NCBI GenBank assembly: GCA_937873135.1
Contig: CALMVQ010000138.1
Span: forward strand, 1-41,483
DNA length: 41,483 bases
Direction of reading: 5' to 3'
DNA from: an uncultured Scytonema sp.
GTDB lineage: Bacteria; Cyanobacteriota; Cyanobacteriia; Cyanobacteriales; Nostocaceae
The notes under the pieces are model-generated. The model ran no database searches. It was given only the letters and a program-made list of their open reading frames with translations, and was not told where the DNA came from. Position numbers and translations under genes: made by a program. How positions within the stretch are numbered: the first letter of the stretch is position 1; each line of letters starts with the position of its first letter. Of the stretch, positions 26,426 through 35,101 are shown one piece after another.

Positions 26426-27835
26426 ATGTCTGCTAACAAGACAGACGCACTTAGAAGGTTGATGATAGCGCTAACAGTTGTGTTTACTTTATCCCCAACT
26501 ATCATTTTCTTATTGTTTTCTAAAGTTGAGGGATTATCATCTCGGCAAAGAATAGAAAGTAGAACTCATGCATTAACAACGACTGCCACTCTTTTCTTGG
26601 GATTAACAGTCATGATTAATGCTTACTATGCAGCCAAGCGAGCATCAGCTATGCAGAAAAGTGCGACTGCTGCTGAGAAAAATAATGAAATTGAAATTAA
26701 AAATACACATCTCGCTCGAGAGCGATTGGTTGCAGAACGTTTTATGACTGCAATTACACAGCTTGGGCATGAGAATGTGGCAACAAGGACGGGTGCGATT
26801 TATGCATTAGAACGAGTTGCACATGATTCTCCTAAAGAATACTGGACAATCATGGAAATCTTAACAGCTTTTGTGCGGGAGAATACTGTTGCACGTCTTG
26901 GAGCGCAAGAAATTGAAGAGGAAGCCGAATGCCACGAGCCAGTCGATGAAATAGAAGCACTGCGACTCAGATCAATTGAGCCATACGCAGGATCATCAGC
27001 AAGAATTCGCACGGATATTCAAGCAGCCCTCAGTGTTATTGGCAGGCGCAATGCGGAGAAAGATCCGAAAAATCAAAAACTTGATTTACGGTATACAGAT
27101 ATGAGGAAGGCAGATCTACAAGGAGCAAACCTGCAAGGAGCAAACCTTCGAGGTGCAGATCTTTCTTGGTCAGATCTCCGGGGTGCAGACCTCTCTTTGG
27201 CAGACCTTGATTGTGCTAAACTCTGTGGATCAATTCTCTATGAAACCAATTTACAACAAGCAAACCTAAATTCAGCCAATCTTTCTGGTGCTAACCTGAA
27301 TCGAACCTTGCTCTGTGGGGCTTCGATGCGTGCAGCCAACCTTTCTCGGGCGAGTCTTCGTGCAGCTAACCTCTCAGATACAAACCTTTATAAAGCTAAC
27401 TTGTCTAGCGCTAACTTAAAGGGAGCAAATCTCTCAGGGGCAAAGCTGTTTCTTGCCAACTTGCAGGCGACAAAGCTTGGTAAAGCCAACTTACGTGGAA
27501 CAGGTTTGATCGGCGCTAACCTACAAAAAGCAAACTTGAATGCTGCCAACATGCATCAAGCAAATTTAAATGCAGCCAACCTGCAACAGATAGAAATTAT
27601 TTTTGCCAACCTCTCAGAAGCCAGCCTGAGGGAAGCCGATCTCTCAGGAGCAAACCTCATGGGAGCCAATCTTCAAAAGGCAATCTTGTATGAAGCCGAT
27701 CTTCGTGGCGCAAATCTCATGGCCGCCAACCTTTTTGGCGCAAACCTCTGTAACGCAAAACTAGAAGGGGCAATCCTGACAGGAGCCAAGAATTTGGAAC
27801 CACACCAAATTACAATGGCAGTAAGCGATGCTTGA
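26426..27835 (+). CDS. Membrane-anchored pentapeptide-repeat protein
   Basis: Counting from the upstream TTG at 26408, two hydrophobic helices lie at about 18-38 (LMIALTVVFTLSPTIIFLLF) and 56-75. A helical middle domain (about 96-215) contains ERFMTAITQLGHENVATRTG and AIYALERVAHDSPKEYWTIM, a module often found before pentapeptide repeats in cyanobacteria. From about 225 to 465 there are some 45 pentapeptide units A(D/N)LxX, which fold as a right-handed quadrilateral beta helix. I choose the ATG at 26426 since GAGGAA lies 10 nt before it. The role is unknown; topology suggests a repeat rod held at the membrane. The repeats are uninterrupted. Confidence 0.9.
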   Translation: MSANKTDALRRLMIALTVVFTLSPTIIFLLFSKVEGLSSRQRIESRTHALTTTATLFLGLTVMINAYYAAKRASAMQKSATAAEKNNEIEIKNTHLARERLVAERFMTAITQLGHENVATRTGAIYALERVAHDSPKEYWTIMEILTAFVRENTVARLGAQEIEEEAECHEPVDEIEALRLRSIEPYAGSSARIRTDIQAALSVIGRRNAEKDPKNQKLDLRYTDMRKADLQGANLQGANLRGADLSWSDLRGADLSLADLDCAKLCGSILYETNLQQANLNSANLSGANLNRTLLCGASMRAANLSRASLRAANLSDTNLYKANLSSANLKGANLSGAKLFLANLQATKLGKANLRGTGLIGANLQKANLNAANMHQANLNAANLQQIEIIFANLSEASLREADLSGANLMGANLQKAILYEADLRGANLMAANLFGANLCNAKLEGAILTGAKNLEPHQITMAVSDA

Positions 27836-28094
27836 AGATGGCGATACGGCTTAAGCCGTTGCCTTCGGCATCGCGCTCATCACACTTACAGATAAGCAAA
27901 AATTCGGGTAAATAGCATTTTGAGTAACGTATCATACTTCTTCTCATTTGCTAAAGGGTGCGCTACTGCAAATAGACAATTTATGAAAAGTCACTTGATT
28001 TCTTCAAATAAAATAATAGAAAATTTTTTGTGTTACATTTTTCTCTCCTGGACGAGGGAAAGTAAAGTTGAATAATAACACAGGGAAATATTCC

Positions 28095-28697
28095 ATGATT
28101 GATCTCTACACATTCACCACACCCAACGGACGTAAAGCTTCTATCATATTGGAAGAAGTCGGACTTTCTTATAACGTCCACAAAATTGACATCACTAAAA
28201 ATGAACAATTTACACCAGAGTACTTAGCAATTAATCCCAACAGCAAGATTCCCAGCATTATCGACCAAGATACAGGGATCACAGTTTTTGAATCGGGTGC
28301 AATTCTAATTTATTTAGCCGAAAAAACAGGTCAATTCTTACCCAGCGACCAAAAAGGACGTTTTCAAGTTATTGAGTGGCTGATGTTCCAAATGGGAGGT
28401 GTTGGACCAATGTTTGGACAACTCAATCACTTTAAAAAATTTGCCTCCGAAAAAATTCCCTACGCTATAGAACGTTACGAAAAGGAAACACTGCGACTTT
28501 ATAGCGTATTAGACAAACAATTGGCAGACAAGGAATTCATCTGTGGTGACTATTCAATTGCCGACATTGCAACCTATCCTTGGGTAGCCGTGCATGAATT
28601 TCAAGGTTTGACACTAAACAACCACCCCAATCTCAAGCGTTGGGTAGAGACAATGCAGCAACGTCCTCCAGTACAGCGCGGGATGCAAGTACCGTAG
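28095..28697 (+). CDS. Glutathione S-transferase family protein (YfcG/Ure2-like)
   Basis: A 200-residue GST. The thioredoxin-like N-domain (about 1-80) starts MIDLYTFTTPNGRKASIILE, with the PNG(R/H)K motif of the nu/Ure2-like class, and contains the cis-Pro region NSKIPSIID and the glutathione-binding FESGAILIYLAEKTG. The C-domain has LMFQMGGVGPMFGQLNHF and FICGDYSIADIATYPW, both typical of YfcG/YghU-type enzymes, which act as disulfide-bond reductases with glutathione. A TTG at 28068 would add nine residues; the ATG at 28095 matches the family start. It lies alone between the pentapeptide gene and a convergent regulator. Confidence 0.92.
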   Translation: MIDLYTFTTPNGRKASIILEEVGLSYNVHKIDITKNEQFTPEYLAINPNSKIPSIIDQDTGITVFESGAILIYLAEKTGQFLPSDQKGRFQVIEWLMFQMGGVGPMFGQLNHFKKFASEKIPYAIERYEKETLRLYSVLDKQLADKEFICGDYSIADIATYPWVAVHEFQGLTLNNHPNLKRWVETMQQRPPVQRGMQVP

Positions 28698-28754
28698 GGA
28701 ATTGGGAATTGGGAATTGTATTTTTTTTCCCATTACCCATTACCTATTACCTAT

Positions 28755-29408
28755 TCAATCAATCAACCCTTCTTCTCTGGCTCTGATCTCAGTTTGAATG
28801 CGGATATTTTTACCCTTCCTCTTACTATCTTCTGGATAAATGCCCAAAACATCTTGGAGTTTTATCCAGTAATGACGCACTGTTCGTTCAGCGACAATCA
28901 TGCGTTCAGCAATTGCTTTATCTTGCAATCCTTCTTCAAAGGCTAGCCTCAGAACCTCAAGCCACACCGGCTGAAGTTTCATTTGAGTTCTCAAGTCTTT
29001 TGTTTGAGTCGCTCCCATAAGAGTCAATTCCACTCTACTTAACATTTCTGGAATACAAAGGCTTTTATTTACGACTGTAAAGCCTCCGTAGTGAACATCA
29101 ATATCATGCTTAATTCGCACTAGCGCTTTAACGTGACTGCTTAGCACCATAATATTGAGATTGGGACAGTTTTTCATCAACTTCTGGAGAAGTATAATAC
29201 CTGTCTTCGTCTCGGGAATCATCTTGGGCTTCTCAGAAATGAAAATATCCATGACAACGAGATCGGGTTGAGAAATTGTCGCTTGATTTAGAGCATTGTG
29301 GGCGGTTTGAGTTGTGGAAATTTCGGCCTTTGGGTATTGCTTTCGTAGCACATCCTGCAAGGAATGCAGGATAAGTTCATGATTGTCTACCAAAAGAATT
29401 TTTAGCAC
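28755..29408 (-). CDS. NarL/FixJ-type response regulator
   Basis: A 217-residue two-component regulator. The receiver domain (1-125) has acidic Asp8 (LLVDNHE), the phosphoacceptor Asp54 in LVVMDIF, the switch Ser in VLSSHV and the Lys of VVNKSL. A LuxR-type DNA-binding domain follows at about 145-200 (WLEVLRLAFEEGLQDKAIAE, then RMIVAERTVRHYWIKLQDVL), although its recognition helix is somewhat divergent. An insert in the receiver after the phospho-Asp (ISEKPKMIPETKTG) lengthens that loop. No histidine kinase gene is in the window, so it is an orphan here. It is convergent with the GST gene. Confidence 0.87.
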   Translation of the reverse strand: MLKILLVDNHELILHSLQDVLRKQYPKAEISTTQTAHNALNQATISQPDLVVMDIFISEKPKMIPETKTGIILLQKLMKNCPNLNIMVLSSHVKALVRIKHDIDVHYGGFTVVNKSLCIPEMLSRVELTLMGATQTKDLRTQMKLQPVWLEVLRLAFEEGLQDKAIAERMIVAERTVRHYWIKLQDVLGIYPEDSKRKGKNIRIQTEIRAREEGLID

Positions 29409-30941
29409 TTGATACGATACAGTATATTTTCCTACGTAAGCATTCAGCCCGAGGTGACATCAGCTCTCAGCTATAAAAGAAATTGTGTTAAATGCATGGA
29501 TTTAAGCCCCGATCTTACAAGTCTTGCTAGCTGATAGCTGATAGCTACCGATTGAATACTTATTTCCTTACAATTCAAGATTTGGGAAAGTCAGGCAGCA
29601 GAAGTACCACCAAGTCATTAGCTCTTAAACACCTAAATTTACAGTTTGTAACAGTAGAAGATAAGGTTTGACTTTCCTTAAGAATCAAAAATATGCAACG
29701 CCTGATGTTTAATAGTCTTACTTTCTGTGTAATACCTGCGTTTTGAAGCGCTTACAGTCAGTCAGTGAGACAGACTAATAATTTGTCTGTCAGCATGCAC
29801 CTTGATTGATACAACAACTATATATGGAATGCGAACATTGTAGAAACGTTCCATATGATGCCTCTACGACGGTGTAGGGAATTTGTTGTTCACAAATCAT
29901 GTGAGATTGCTGTAGAAATTGATTCATAGTTAGGTTTCCCTTAACGACGACATCTTGAAAATGTAAGGATAAGCGAACGATGATTAATTTTGCGACAAAT
30001 CACAAAGTTTGCCAAGTTTCGCTTTAGCTTGAAATTTTCGAGCATATGTATACATTAAAACAAAATACAACGATTATTTCAATTTAATAATTTTAAATAA
30101 AAAAATAAAAACTTTAGCCTGGACATACCTATTCTTACTCATTCATTCAAAAGTATAAAAACATCTAGTAATCCTATTTAATTTGTAAAAATAGAATGCT
30201 TCTGAAACCTTGTTTCTTAAGGAAATCGGGTTTCTCTACTTTCATGAATCCTGTATAGAAAACTATAGAAATCCTAAATTACTCATGAACAATTTTGCAC
30301 CTTTTATGCTGGACAATGCCTCTTAAACTAGGTCTAGATTCAGTCATGCTAAGGATTGCCTACCTTACTCAAATTTTATACAAAAATAGGATTGCTACAG
30401 TTATATTGATAGTAATACCATTTTCTTTATCTAAATGTTTTTATAAAAAAACAATATAAGTTTTAAGATATGTTTAAAAAAATATTATGATTAACTAAAG
30501 ATACCCAAAAATCTTCCGGATAAAAATTAAGTAAATTTGCTCGACTATAAACGTCAAAAGTATCGTGAACATTGAAAACTTAAGAAAGCCATTGTATTAA
30601 ATAAAACGGGTTTCTCAAATATCACCAAAACAGTGGACTCGTAAAAAGTCAACTTAATTGCACGAGCCCACACTCATGTTTGAAGCCCCAACATACAGTT
30701 GTGGAAGAAAAAAAGATTTATTTCAAGGGAGAGTGCCACAAGAAATAATGCGTCCTTACTTCAATCCCCCCGTTTCGCGCTTGAGGTTAGGAGCGCACAA
30801 GAGCCGAAGCATCAAGTACTACTGAATTAATACTTGGAGTTTAGCCAAAGAAGATCAGAAATATCCATGCCACCACCCTCAAAGAACGCGAACTAAAGGA
30901 CGGCGTACCTCCTCTGAAAAACCGGGCTTTATAAGAAAAAT
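29409..30941. other. Long AT-rich region without recognised genes
   Basis: No protein gene is supported over 1.5 kb. Visible elements are TAGCTGATAGCTGATAGC repeats (about 29530), a GACAGAC/GTCTGTC hairpin (about 29772-29795), an ATATGGAA...TTCCATAT hairpin near 29822-29860, a GGGTTTCTC-type repeat (30227, 30608), the first copy of the duplicated hairpin (30622-30674) and a segment near 30749-30774 whose complement resembles 37603-37631. The upstream end should hold the response-regulator promoter. A noncoding RNA is possible but cannot be shown from sequence. Confidence 0.5.
30622..30674. repeat. Duplicated hairpin, copy A
   Basis: It starts TCACCAAAACAGTGGACTCG and ends with ACGAGCCCACA. 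AGTGGACTCGT pairs with the distal arm except for one A-C mismatch and the end pair. Copy B lies at 31429-31490 with the same orientation and the same loop (AAAAAGT...TTAATTGC). Confidence 0.8.
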
Positions 30942-30979
30942 GCTTTCATCTCTGTGGCTTGAGCCACAGAGATGAAAGC
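30942..30979 (-). terminator. Rho-independent terminator, minus strand
   Basis: GCTTTCATCTCTGTGGCT (30942-30959) is exactly complementary to 30962-30979, an 18-bp stem with a 2-nt apex (effectively a 4-nt loop). On the minus strand it is followed by ATTTTTCTTAT, a U tract. It lies 19 nt after the stop of the 50-codon gene at 30998-31150. Confidence 0.8.
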
Positions 30980-30997
30980 TAGTTGCTACTCTACGAA

Positions 30998-31150
30998 TTA
31001 ACCCAATCCGTAGTGATATTTATTTTTATGGATCACTCTAAATTGCGATCGCACTTTACTGAAAGACAAAAATTTTACTGCAACGGTAACTCTATTTAAC
31101 TGTTGAGAAGAGTTCCCAGCTACAGAATCAATGCATGAATCAAGCACCAT
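30998..31150 (-). CDS. Small protein candidate, 50 residues, unknown
   Basis: A 50-codon open frame starts at ATG 31150, with GAGGA at 31157-31161, 6 nt before it, and ends in TAA at 30998. The predicted protein starts MVLDSCIDSVAGNSSQQLNR, has a short hydrophobic stretch VTVAVKFLSF and a basic C-terminus rich in Lys, Arg and His (KVRSQFRVIHKNKYHYGLG). No family is recognised. Support for a real gene comes from the ribosome binding site, a strong terminator 19 nt downstream and a 17-bp palindrome about 120 nt upstream that could be an operator. It contains a CGATCG core. It may lie on the amidohydrolase transcript or have its own promoter. Confidence 0.5.
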   Translation of the reverse strand: MVLDSCIDSVAGNSSQQLNRVTVAVKFLSFSKVRSQFRVIHKNKYHYGLG

Positions 31151-31269
31151 AAAAAATCCTCAGTTGGTGTTAAAGAAACAATAATTGACTATGGGGAAAA
31201 CTTGTGATCAATTGCGAAGCCTTCTCCCATTAGGCTCATGGGATGCCCTGATATACTTTTACAAAGTGT

Positions 31270-31286
31270 ATGCGTATCATACGCAT
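31270..31286. promoter_or_regulatory. 17-bp palindrome, operator candidate
   Basis: ATGCGTAT, C, ATACGCAT is a perfect palindrome. A wider pair, GTGTATGC (from 31267) and GCATACAC (near 31304), surrounds it. It lies between the amidohydrolase stop and the 50-codon gene, in the place expected for a regulator of the latter. The binding protein is unknown. Confidence 0.5.
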
Positions 31287-31428
31287 GATTAATCACTTAT
31301 ATGAGCATACACTATATTTTTCTGTAAAAATCTACTGCCTTAAAAATAATTGTATTATTTTTTATCCCTAAAAAAATTATGTGTTTTGGAAAGACAGGGA
31401 TGGGAGTGAGAATTATTATCTTTTAGAC

Positions 31429-31490
31429 TCACCAAAACAGTGCGCTCGTAAAAAGTAGAATTAATTGCACGAGCGCACTCCTGAAGATCC
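31429..31490. repeat. Duplicated hairpin, copy B
   Basis: It has the same layout as copy A at 30622. AGTGCGCTCGT pairs perfectly over 11 bp with ACGAGCGCACT. Compared with copy A, the fifth stem pair is C-G instead of G-C, a compensatory change. It lies 6 nt beyond the amidohydrolase stop codon and could act as its terminator or 3' stabiliser. Confidence 0.8.
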
Positions 31491-31495
31491 ACTAC

Positions 31496-32734
31496 TCATG
31501 AGGCATTGAACTTTTCAACACAACGAACAAACATCTCTACACCCATTGCCAAAGCTGTTTCGTCAAAATCAAAGCGGGGATGATGGTGGGGATAGGCTAA
31601 ATTCTTCTCTGAGTTAGCAGAGCCCAGGAAGAAATAGCAGCCAGGAACTGCTTGTAAAAAGAAAGACATATCCTCACCACCCATAGTTTGGCATTCTGGA
31701 ACAACACCCATAGGTGTTTCTATCACTTCTTGGGCAACTGATCGCACAAGTTCTGCCATCCCCGCATCATTAATAACTGGTGGATAAAGTTTTGTATAAT
31801 TTAAGTCATAACTAGCACCATAACTTTGGCAAATCCCGGCGATCATCTGCTCTAGTCGCTGTTCAAAAAAGTCGTTGTAATCCGGATTAAAATATCTAAC
31901 AGTGCCATGCATCCTGGCTGTATCAGCAATGACATTACAAGTTGTTCCGGCATGAAGTTCGCCCACTGTCACGACAGCCGAATCAATAGGATTGACATTA
32001 CGAGCGACAATAGTTTGTAGAGCATTGACAATTTGGGCAGCAACCACAACTGAATCAACGGTTTGATGAGGCATAGCACCGTGTCCGCCTTTGCCCAAGA
32101 TTTTACAGTGAAATAACTCTACGGCCGCCATTAATGCCCCAGCACGAACACCCACCGTTCCCAGAGGGAGATTATTCCACAAATGCAAACCGATAATCGC
32201 ATCTACATCTGGATTTTTTAGCACCCCAGCTTCAATCATTGGCTTTGCGCCTCCAGGGCCTTCTTCGGCTGGCTGGAAGATAATTTTGACAGTACCTGTA
32301 AAACTATCGCGGTGCTGGTGGAGATAGTAAGCGGTACCTAAGGCGATCGCTGTATGTCCGTCATGTCCGCAAGCGTGCATGACTCCATCATGCTGGGAAC
32401 AGTATGGCACTTCGTTAAGTTCTTGAATTGGTAAAGCATCCATATCTGCCCGAATCGCCAACACTTTTTCAGTCCTGAGTCCTGTGTCCTGAGTCCTGAG
32501 TTTATTTCCGTTGATGACGGCGACAATACCAGTTTGAGCAATACCAGTTTGATGCTCAATGCCCCATTCAAGTAACTTTTGGGAGATGAAATCGGCAGTC
32601 AATTTTTCTTTAAAGCCCAATTCCGGTTTTTGGTGCAATCGTCGTCGCCACTCTACCAGTTGCGGTTGCAATGACTGGACGGCGAGTCGAACTCGAGATA
32701 AGTCAACAGCTGGTTGATTATGAGTAGAAACCAT
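31496..32734 (-). CDS. M20 family amidohydrolase
   Basis: A 412-residue metal-dependent amidohydrolase of the hippurate/IAA-amino-acid hydrolase type, which cleaves N-acyl amino acids. Metal and catalytic motifs are AIRADMDALP, MHACGHDGHTAIALGTAYYL, the catalytic FQPAEEGPGGAKPMI, and IIGLHLWNNLPLG. The dimerisation domain follows (HCKILGKGGHGAMPHQTVDS), and MGGEDMSFFL carries the last metal ligands. An extra stretch of about nine residues (NKLRTQDTGLRTEK) between GIVAVING and VLAIRADMDALP is encoded by heptanucleotide repeats at 32471-32498 and seems to be an in-frame repeat insertion near the active-site domain. It is divergent from the Tic20-like gene. Confidence 0.92.
   Translation of the reverse strand: MVSTHNQPAVDLSRVRLAVQSLQPQLVEWRRRLHQKPELGFKEKLTADFISQKLLEWGIEHQTGIAQTGIVAVINGNKLRTQDTGLRTEKVLAIRADMDALPIQELNEVPYCSQHDGVMHACGHDGHTAIALGTAYYLHQHRDSFTGTVKIIFQPAEEGPGGAKPMIEAGVLKNPDVDAIIGLHLWNNLPLGTVGVRAGALMAAVELFHCKILGKGGHGAMPHQTVDSVVVAAQIVNALQTIVARNVNPIDSAVVTVGELHAGTTCNVIADTARMHGTVRYFNPDYNDFFEQRLEQMIAGICQSYGASYDLNYTKLYPPVINDAGMAELVRSVAQEVIETPMGVVPECQTMGGEDMSFFLQAVPGCYFFLGSANSEKNLAYPHHHPRFDFDETALAMGVEMFVRCVEKFNAS
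32471..32498. repeat. Heptanucleotide repeat inside the amidohydrolase gene
   Basis: Four units read AGTCCTG, AGTCCTG, TGTCCTG, AGTCCTG. Such short tandem repeats normally lie between genes in heterocyst-forming cyanobacteria. Here the frame is kept and the repeat is translated. Confidence 0.85.
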
Positions 32735-32846
32735 AAGATAAATTGTTCTTTCGCTCTTAAGCCAGAAAAGTGAATCTCCCAGAAATAACAGTCAAGTGCG
32801 TTATTCTATGTCTATAGTCTATTACACAACCATAGGAGAACGCAGG

Positions 32847-33323
32847 ATGACTTGGCGCGGGTCTATCACAGTTCGAGACAGAATTTTTGCTTGTTTACCT
32901 TATTTGCTGCCTTTAATTAGTGCATTGGCATTCGGTACATTTTTGATGAGACAGTTTCCACCACTGCAAGTGCTAGTTGTGTTCCTGACACCCGTAATGT
33001 TTGTTTACGGGCTGTTAGGACAATATGGTGAAATGATCGTTTTCTTTGCTTTGTTTCTTTTGGTAGTTAGAAACGAAAAAATCAATCACTTTATTCGTTT
33101 CAATACAATGCAAGCGCTGCTTCTAGAGATTGTTGCCTATTTGTGCCAGATAATTTTGAGGATTGTGGCGCTTCCTGGAATCTTTTTTGCCATCCAAACT
33201 CTTTCCACAACCATTTTTCTGGGCATAGTAGCAGCAATTGTGTATTCAATTGCACAATCGGTACGGGGAAAATACGCAGAAATTCCGGCACTTTCTGAAG
33301 CAGTTTATACACAAGTGCGCTAG
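32847..33323 (+). CDS. Tic20 family membrane protein
   Basis: A 158-residue protein homologous to Tic20/Ycf60, whose plastid relatives are part of the inner-envelope protein translocon; the function in cyanobacteria is unsettled. The family pattern is visible: RDRIFACLPYLLPLISALAF, a second and third hydrophobic helix, INHFIRFNTMQALLLEIVAY (the conserved FN.MQA stretch) and a final helix before AQSVRGKYAEIPALSEAVY. There are four transmembrane helices. The ATG at 32847 has AGGAG 8 nt upstream; the open frame reaches 32796, but those 17 residues do not belong to the family. It converges closely with the FAH gene, 2 nt apart. Confidence 0.9.
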   Translation: MTWRGSITVRDRIFACLPYLLPLISALAFGTFLMRQFPPLQVLVVFLTPVMFVYGLLGQYGEMIVFFALFLLVVRNEKINHFIRFNTMQALLLEIVAYLCQIILRIVALPGIFFAIQTLSTTIFLGIVAAIVYSIAQSVRGKYAEIPALSEAVYTQVR

Positions 33324-33325
33324 AT

Positions 33326-34099
33326 TTAACTAGCTACCACCGTGTTGTCCAGGCGACCAATGCCTTCAATTTCTACGCGAACGCGATCGCCTATATTCAA
33401 TGGTCCTACCCCTAAAGGCGTACCCGTAAGTATCACATCTCCTGGCATCAGCGTCATGACCTTACTAATAAAAGACACAAGAAAGTCCGGAGAAAAAACC
33501 ATCTGGTCGATGTTACTAGATTGTACGGGAGTTATTTCGTCATTCAAGAAAGTTTGCAATCTGGCTCCCGGACTCAATTCTCGGACAATCCACGGTCCCA
33601 GAGGGCAAAAAGTATCAAAACCTTTAGCTCGCGTCCATTGACCATCTTTTCTTTGTAAATCCCTCGCTGTCACATCATTAGCAATAGTGTAACCCCAAAT
33701 TTTTGTATGGGCTTCCTCTGGTGTACAGTCAAAAGCGCGATCGCCAATCACCAACGCCAACTCCCCTTCATAGTCTACACGCTGCGACTGTGGCGGATAA
33801 TGAATATCTTTTCCTGAAGGAATTATAGATGTAGGCGGCTTCAGGAAGATAAGTGGCTCACTTGGGACTTCAGATCCCATTTCCCCAGCATGATCTGCAT
33901 AATTCTTGCCCACCGCGACAATTTTCGAGGGAGCGCAAGGAGCTAGGATTTGGTAATCGTCAGGTTCCAAACTCAAATCAGTAGATTGTCCATTCAACCA
34001 CGGGGCAGCATCCAGTGCCTGCACTTTGAAAGATGGATGTAGTAAGCCGTAGTAAATATGTCCTTCTTGATTTTTAACTCTGATGTAGCGCTGTGCCAT
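33326..34099 (-). CDS. Fumarylacetoacetate hydrolase (FAH) family protein
   Basis: A 257-residue enzyme of the FAH superfamily, which hydrolyses or decarboxylates beta-keto or acylpyruvate acids with a divalent metal. The body shows KIVAVGKNYADHAGEMGSE, PLIFLKPPTSIIPSG, the metal-binding VDYEGELALVIG, GYTIANDVTARDLQ, KGFDTFCPLGPWIV and the final GDVILTGTPLGVGPLNIGDR with VRVEIEGIGRLDN. The N-terminal part YIRVKNQEGHIYYGLL is the cyanobacterial form. I choose the ATG at 34099, since the 35 codons upstream to 34204 do not resemble the family. The exact substrate is unknown. Its upstream region is shared with rpsF. Confidence 0.88.
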   Translation of the reverse strand: MAQRYIRVKNQEGHIYYGLLHPSFKVQALDAAPWLNGQSTDLSLEPDDYQILAPCAPSKIVAVGKNYADHAGEMGSEVPSEPLIFLKPPTSIIPSGKDIHYPPQSQRVDYEGELALVIGDRAFDCTPEEAHTKIWGYTIANDVTARDLQRKDGQWTRAKGFDTFCPLGPWIVRELSPGARLQTFLNDEITPVQSSNIDQMVFSPDFLVSFISKVMTLMPGDVILTGTPLGVGPLNIGDRVRVEIEGIGRLDNTVVAS

Positions 34100-34204
34100 A
34101 ACTTCAAATAAGTATTGATGAACATTCTGCTGCTGTCGATAGCCTATTTTATTTTTACTAAAGATGATCGCAAAGGTTTGGGCAGAACCTAAATCTACGT
34201 TCAT

Positions 34205-34576
34205 TTTGGTGTAAGAGCCAGCAATTATGATATTTTTGATACAATCTCTTCACAAAATAAGTTGGGAAAAGAATAAGATTTAAGAATGCGGCAACAGGTA
34301 AAGGAAAAAAACGATAGAAGATGGTGAAAAAGAACTTAGTACTGCGCTCGCTTCGACGTGCTCCCTATTGAACAAACCTTCTGATGAAACCACAGAATAG
34401 CTTTTTCACTCTGCTTTAACAGAAAAAGAGCTTTGAAGTTTTGCGATCAATTATGCTCATTGTTGTAAGATTGTAATTCCTTGTTGCTTTAGATGTTGAT
34501 AAGCACAGGAACAAATGCAGGATTGCTGTCCAAATCGACATTAGCAGCCATATTGTCCATAAGGAGACTAAAAGAA
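34205..34576. other. Divergent promoter region of the FAH gene and rpsF
   Basis: No gene is present. It should contain both promoters and the rpsF leader. The CTCTGCTTTAACAGAAAAAG stretch near 34409 could form a weak hairpin. I do not recognise the S6:S18-binding leader motif. Confidence 0.4.
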
Positions 34577-34903
34577 ATGCAGATAGTTTACGAAACAATG
34601 TATATCCTACGTCCTGACCTGACAGATGAACAGGTAGAGCTAGCAATTGCTAAATATCAGAACTTGCTTCAGGAAAATGGATCGGAAAATATCCAAATTC
34701 AAAATCGTGGTAAGCGTCGTCTGGCTTATGAAATTGGCAGGCAACGTGATGGCATTTACATCCAGATGAACTACACTGGCTCTGGAAAAGCCATTGCCCC
34801 TATGGAACGCGCTATGCGTCTTTCTGAAGAAGTGATGCGCTATTTGACAATTAAGCAAGAAGTCAAACAACCGAAGGCTATAGACGAAGAAGAAGCAGCT
34901 TAA
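34577..34903 (+). CDS. rpsF: Ribosomal protein bS6
   Basis: A 108-residue small-subunit protein that binds 16S rRNA together with S18. The sequence [20 protein letters not shown], then [20 protein letters not shown] and [16 protein letters not shown], is a textbook S6, followed by the acidic C-terminal EEEAA. AAGGAG at 34561-34566 lies 10 nt before the ATG at 34577. The open frame extends back to 34493, but those 28 residues are not S6. The gene stands alone without rpsR, as is common in cyanobacteria. Repeats with opposed TTGGTGGT/ACCACCAA arms (34928-34997) follow and may end the transcript. Confidence 0.96.
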   Translation: MQIVYETMYILRPDLTDEQVELAIAKYQNLLQENGSENIQIQNRGKRRLAYEIGRQRDGIYIQMNYTGSGKAIAPMERAMRLSEEVMRYLTIKQEVKQPKAIDEEEAA

Positions 34904-35101
34904 TGGTTAGGAGTTAGTCATTGGTAATTGGTGGTTAGGAGTTTGTAGTTGGTTATTGATGGGAAAAAACAACTAACAGCCAACCACTGACCACCAACCA
35001 ATAATAATCATGTTAAATTAAATATGACTCGCTAAGAGCACCGAACACCGTAGTAATACTTAATAAAGTAGAAAAAATTCCTTTGGGAGTTATAAGCCAC
35101 T
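34904..35101. repeat. TTGGT/ACCAA repeats after rpsF
   Basis: TTGGTGGT (34928-34935) pairs with ACCACCAA (34990-34997), and an inner TAGTTG pairs with CAACTA, giving a long imperfect hairpin built from short repeats. The GTG of the next gene follows GGGAG near 35086. Confidence 0.5.

Noticed and set aside
32471-32498. Short direct repeats as a CRISPR array
   Set aside because: Heptamers without spacers; no array or cas gene exists in the window.
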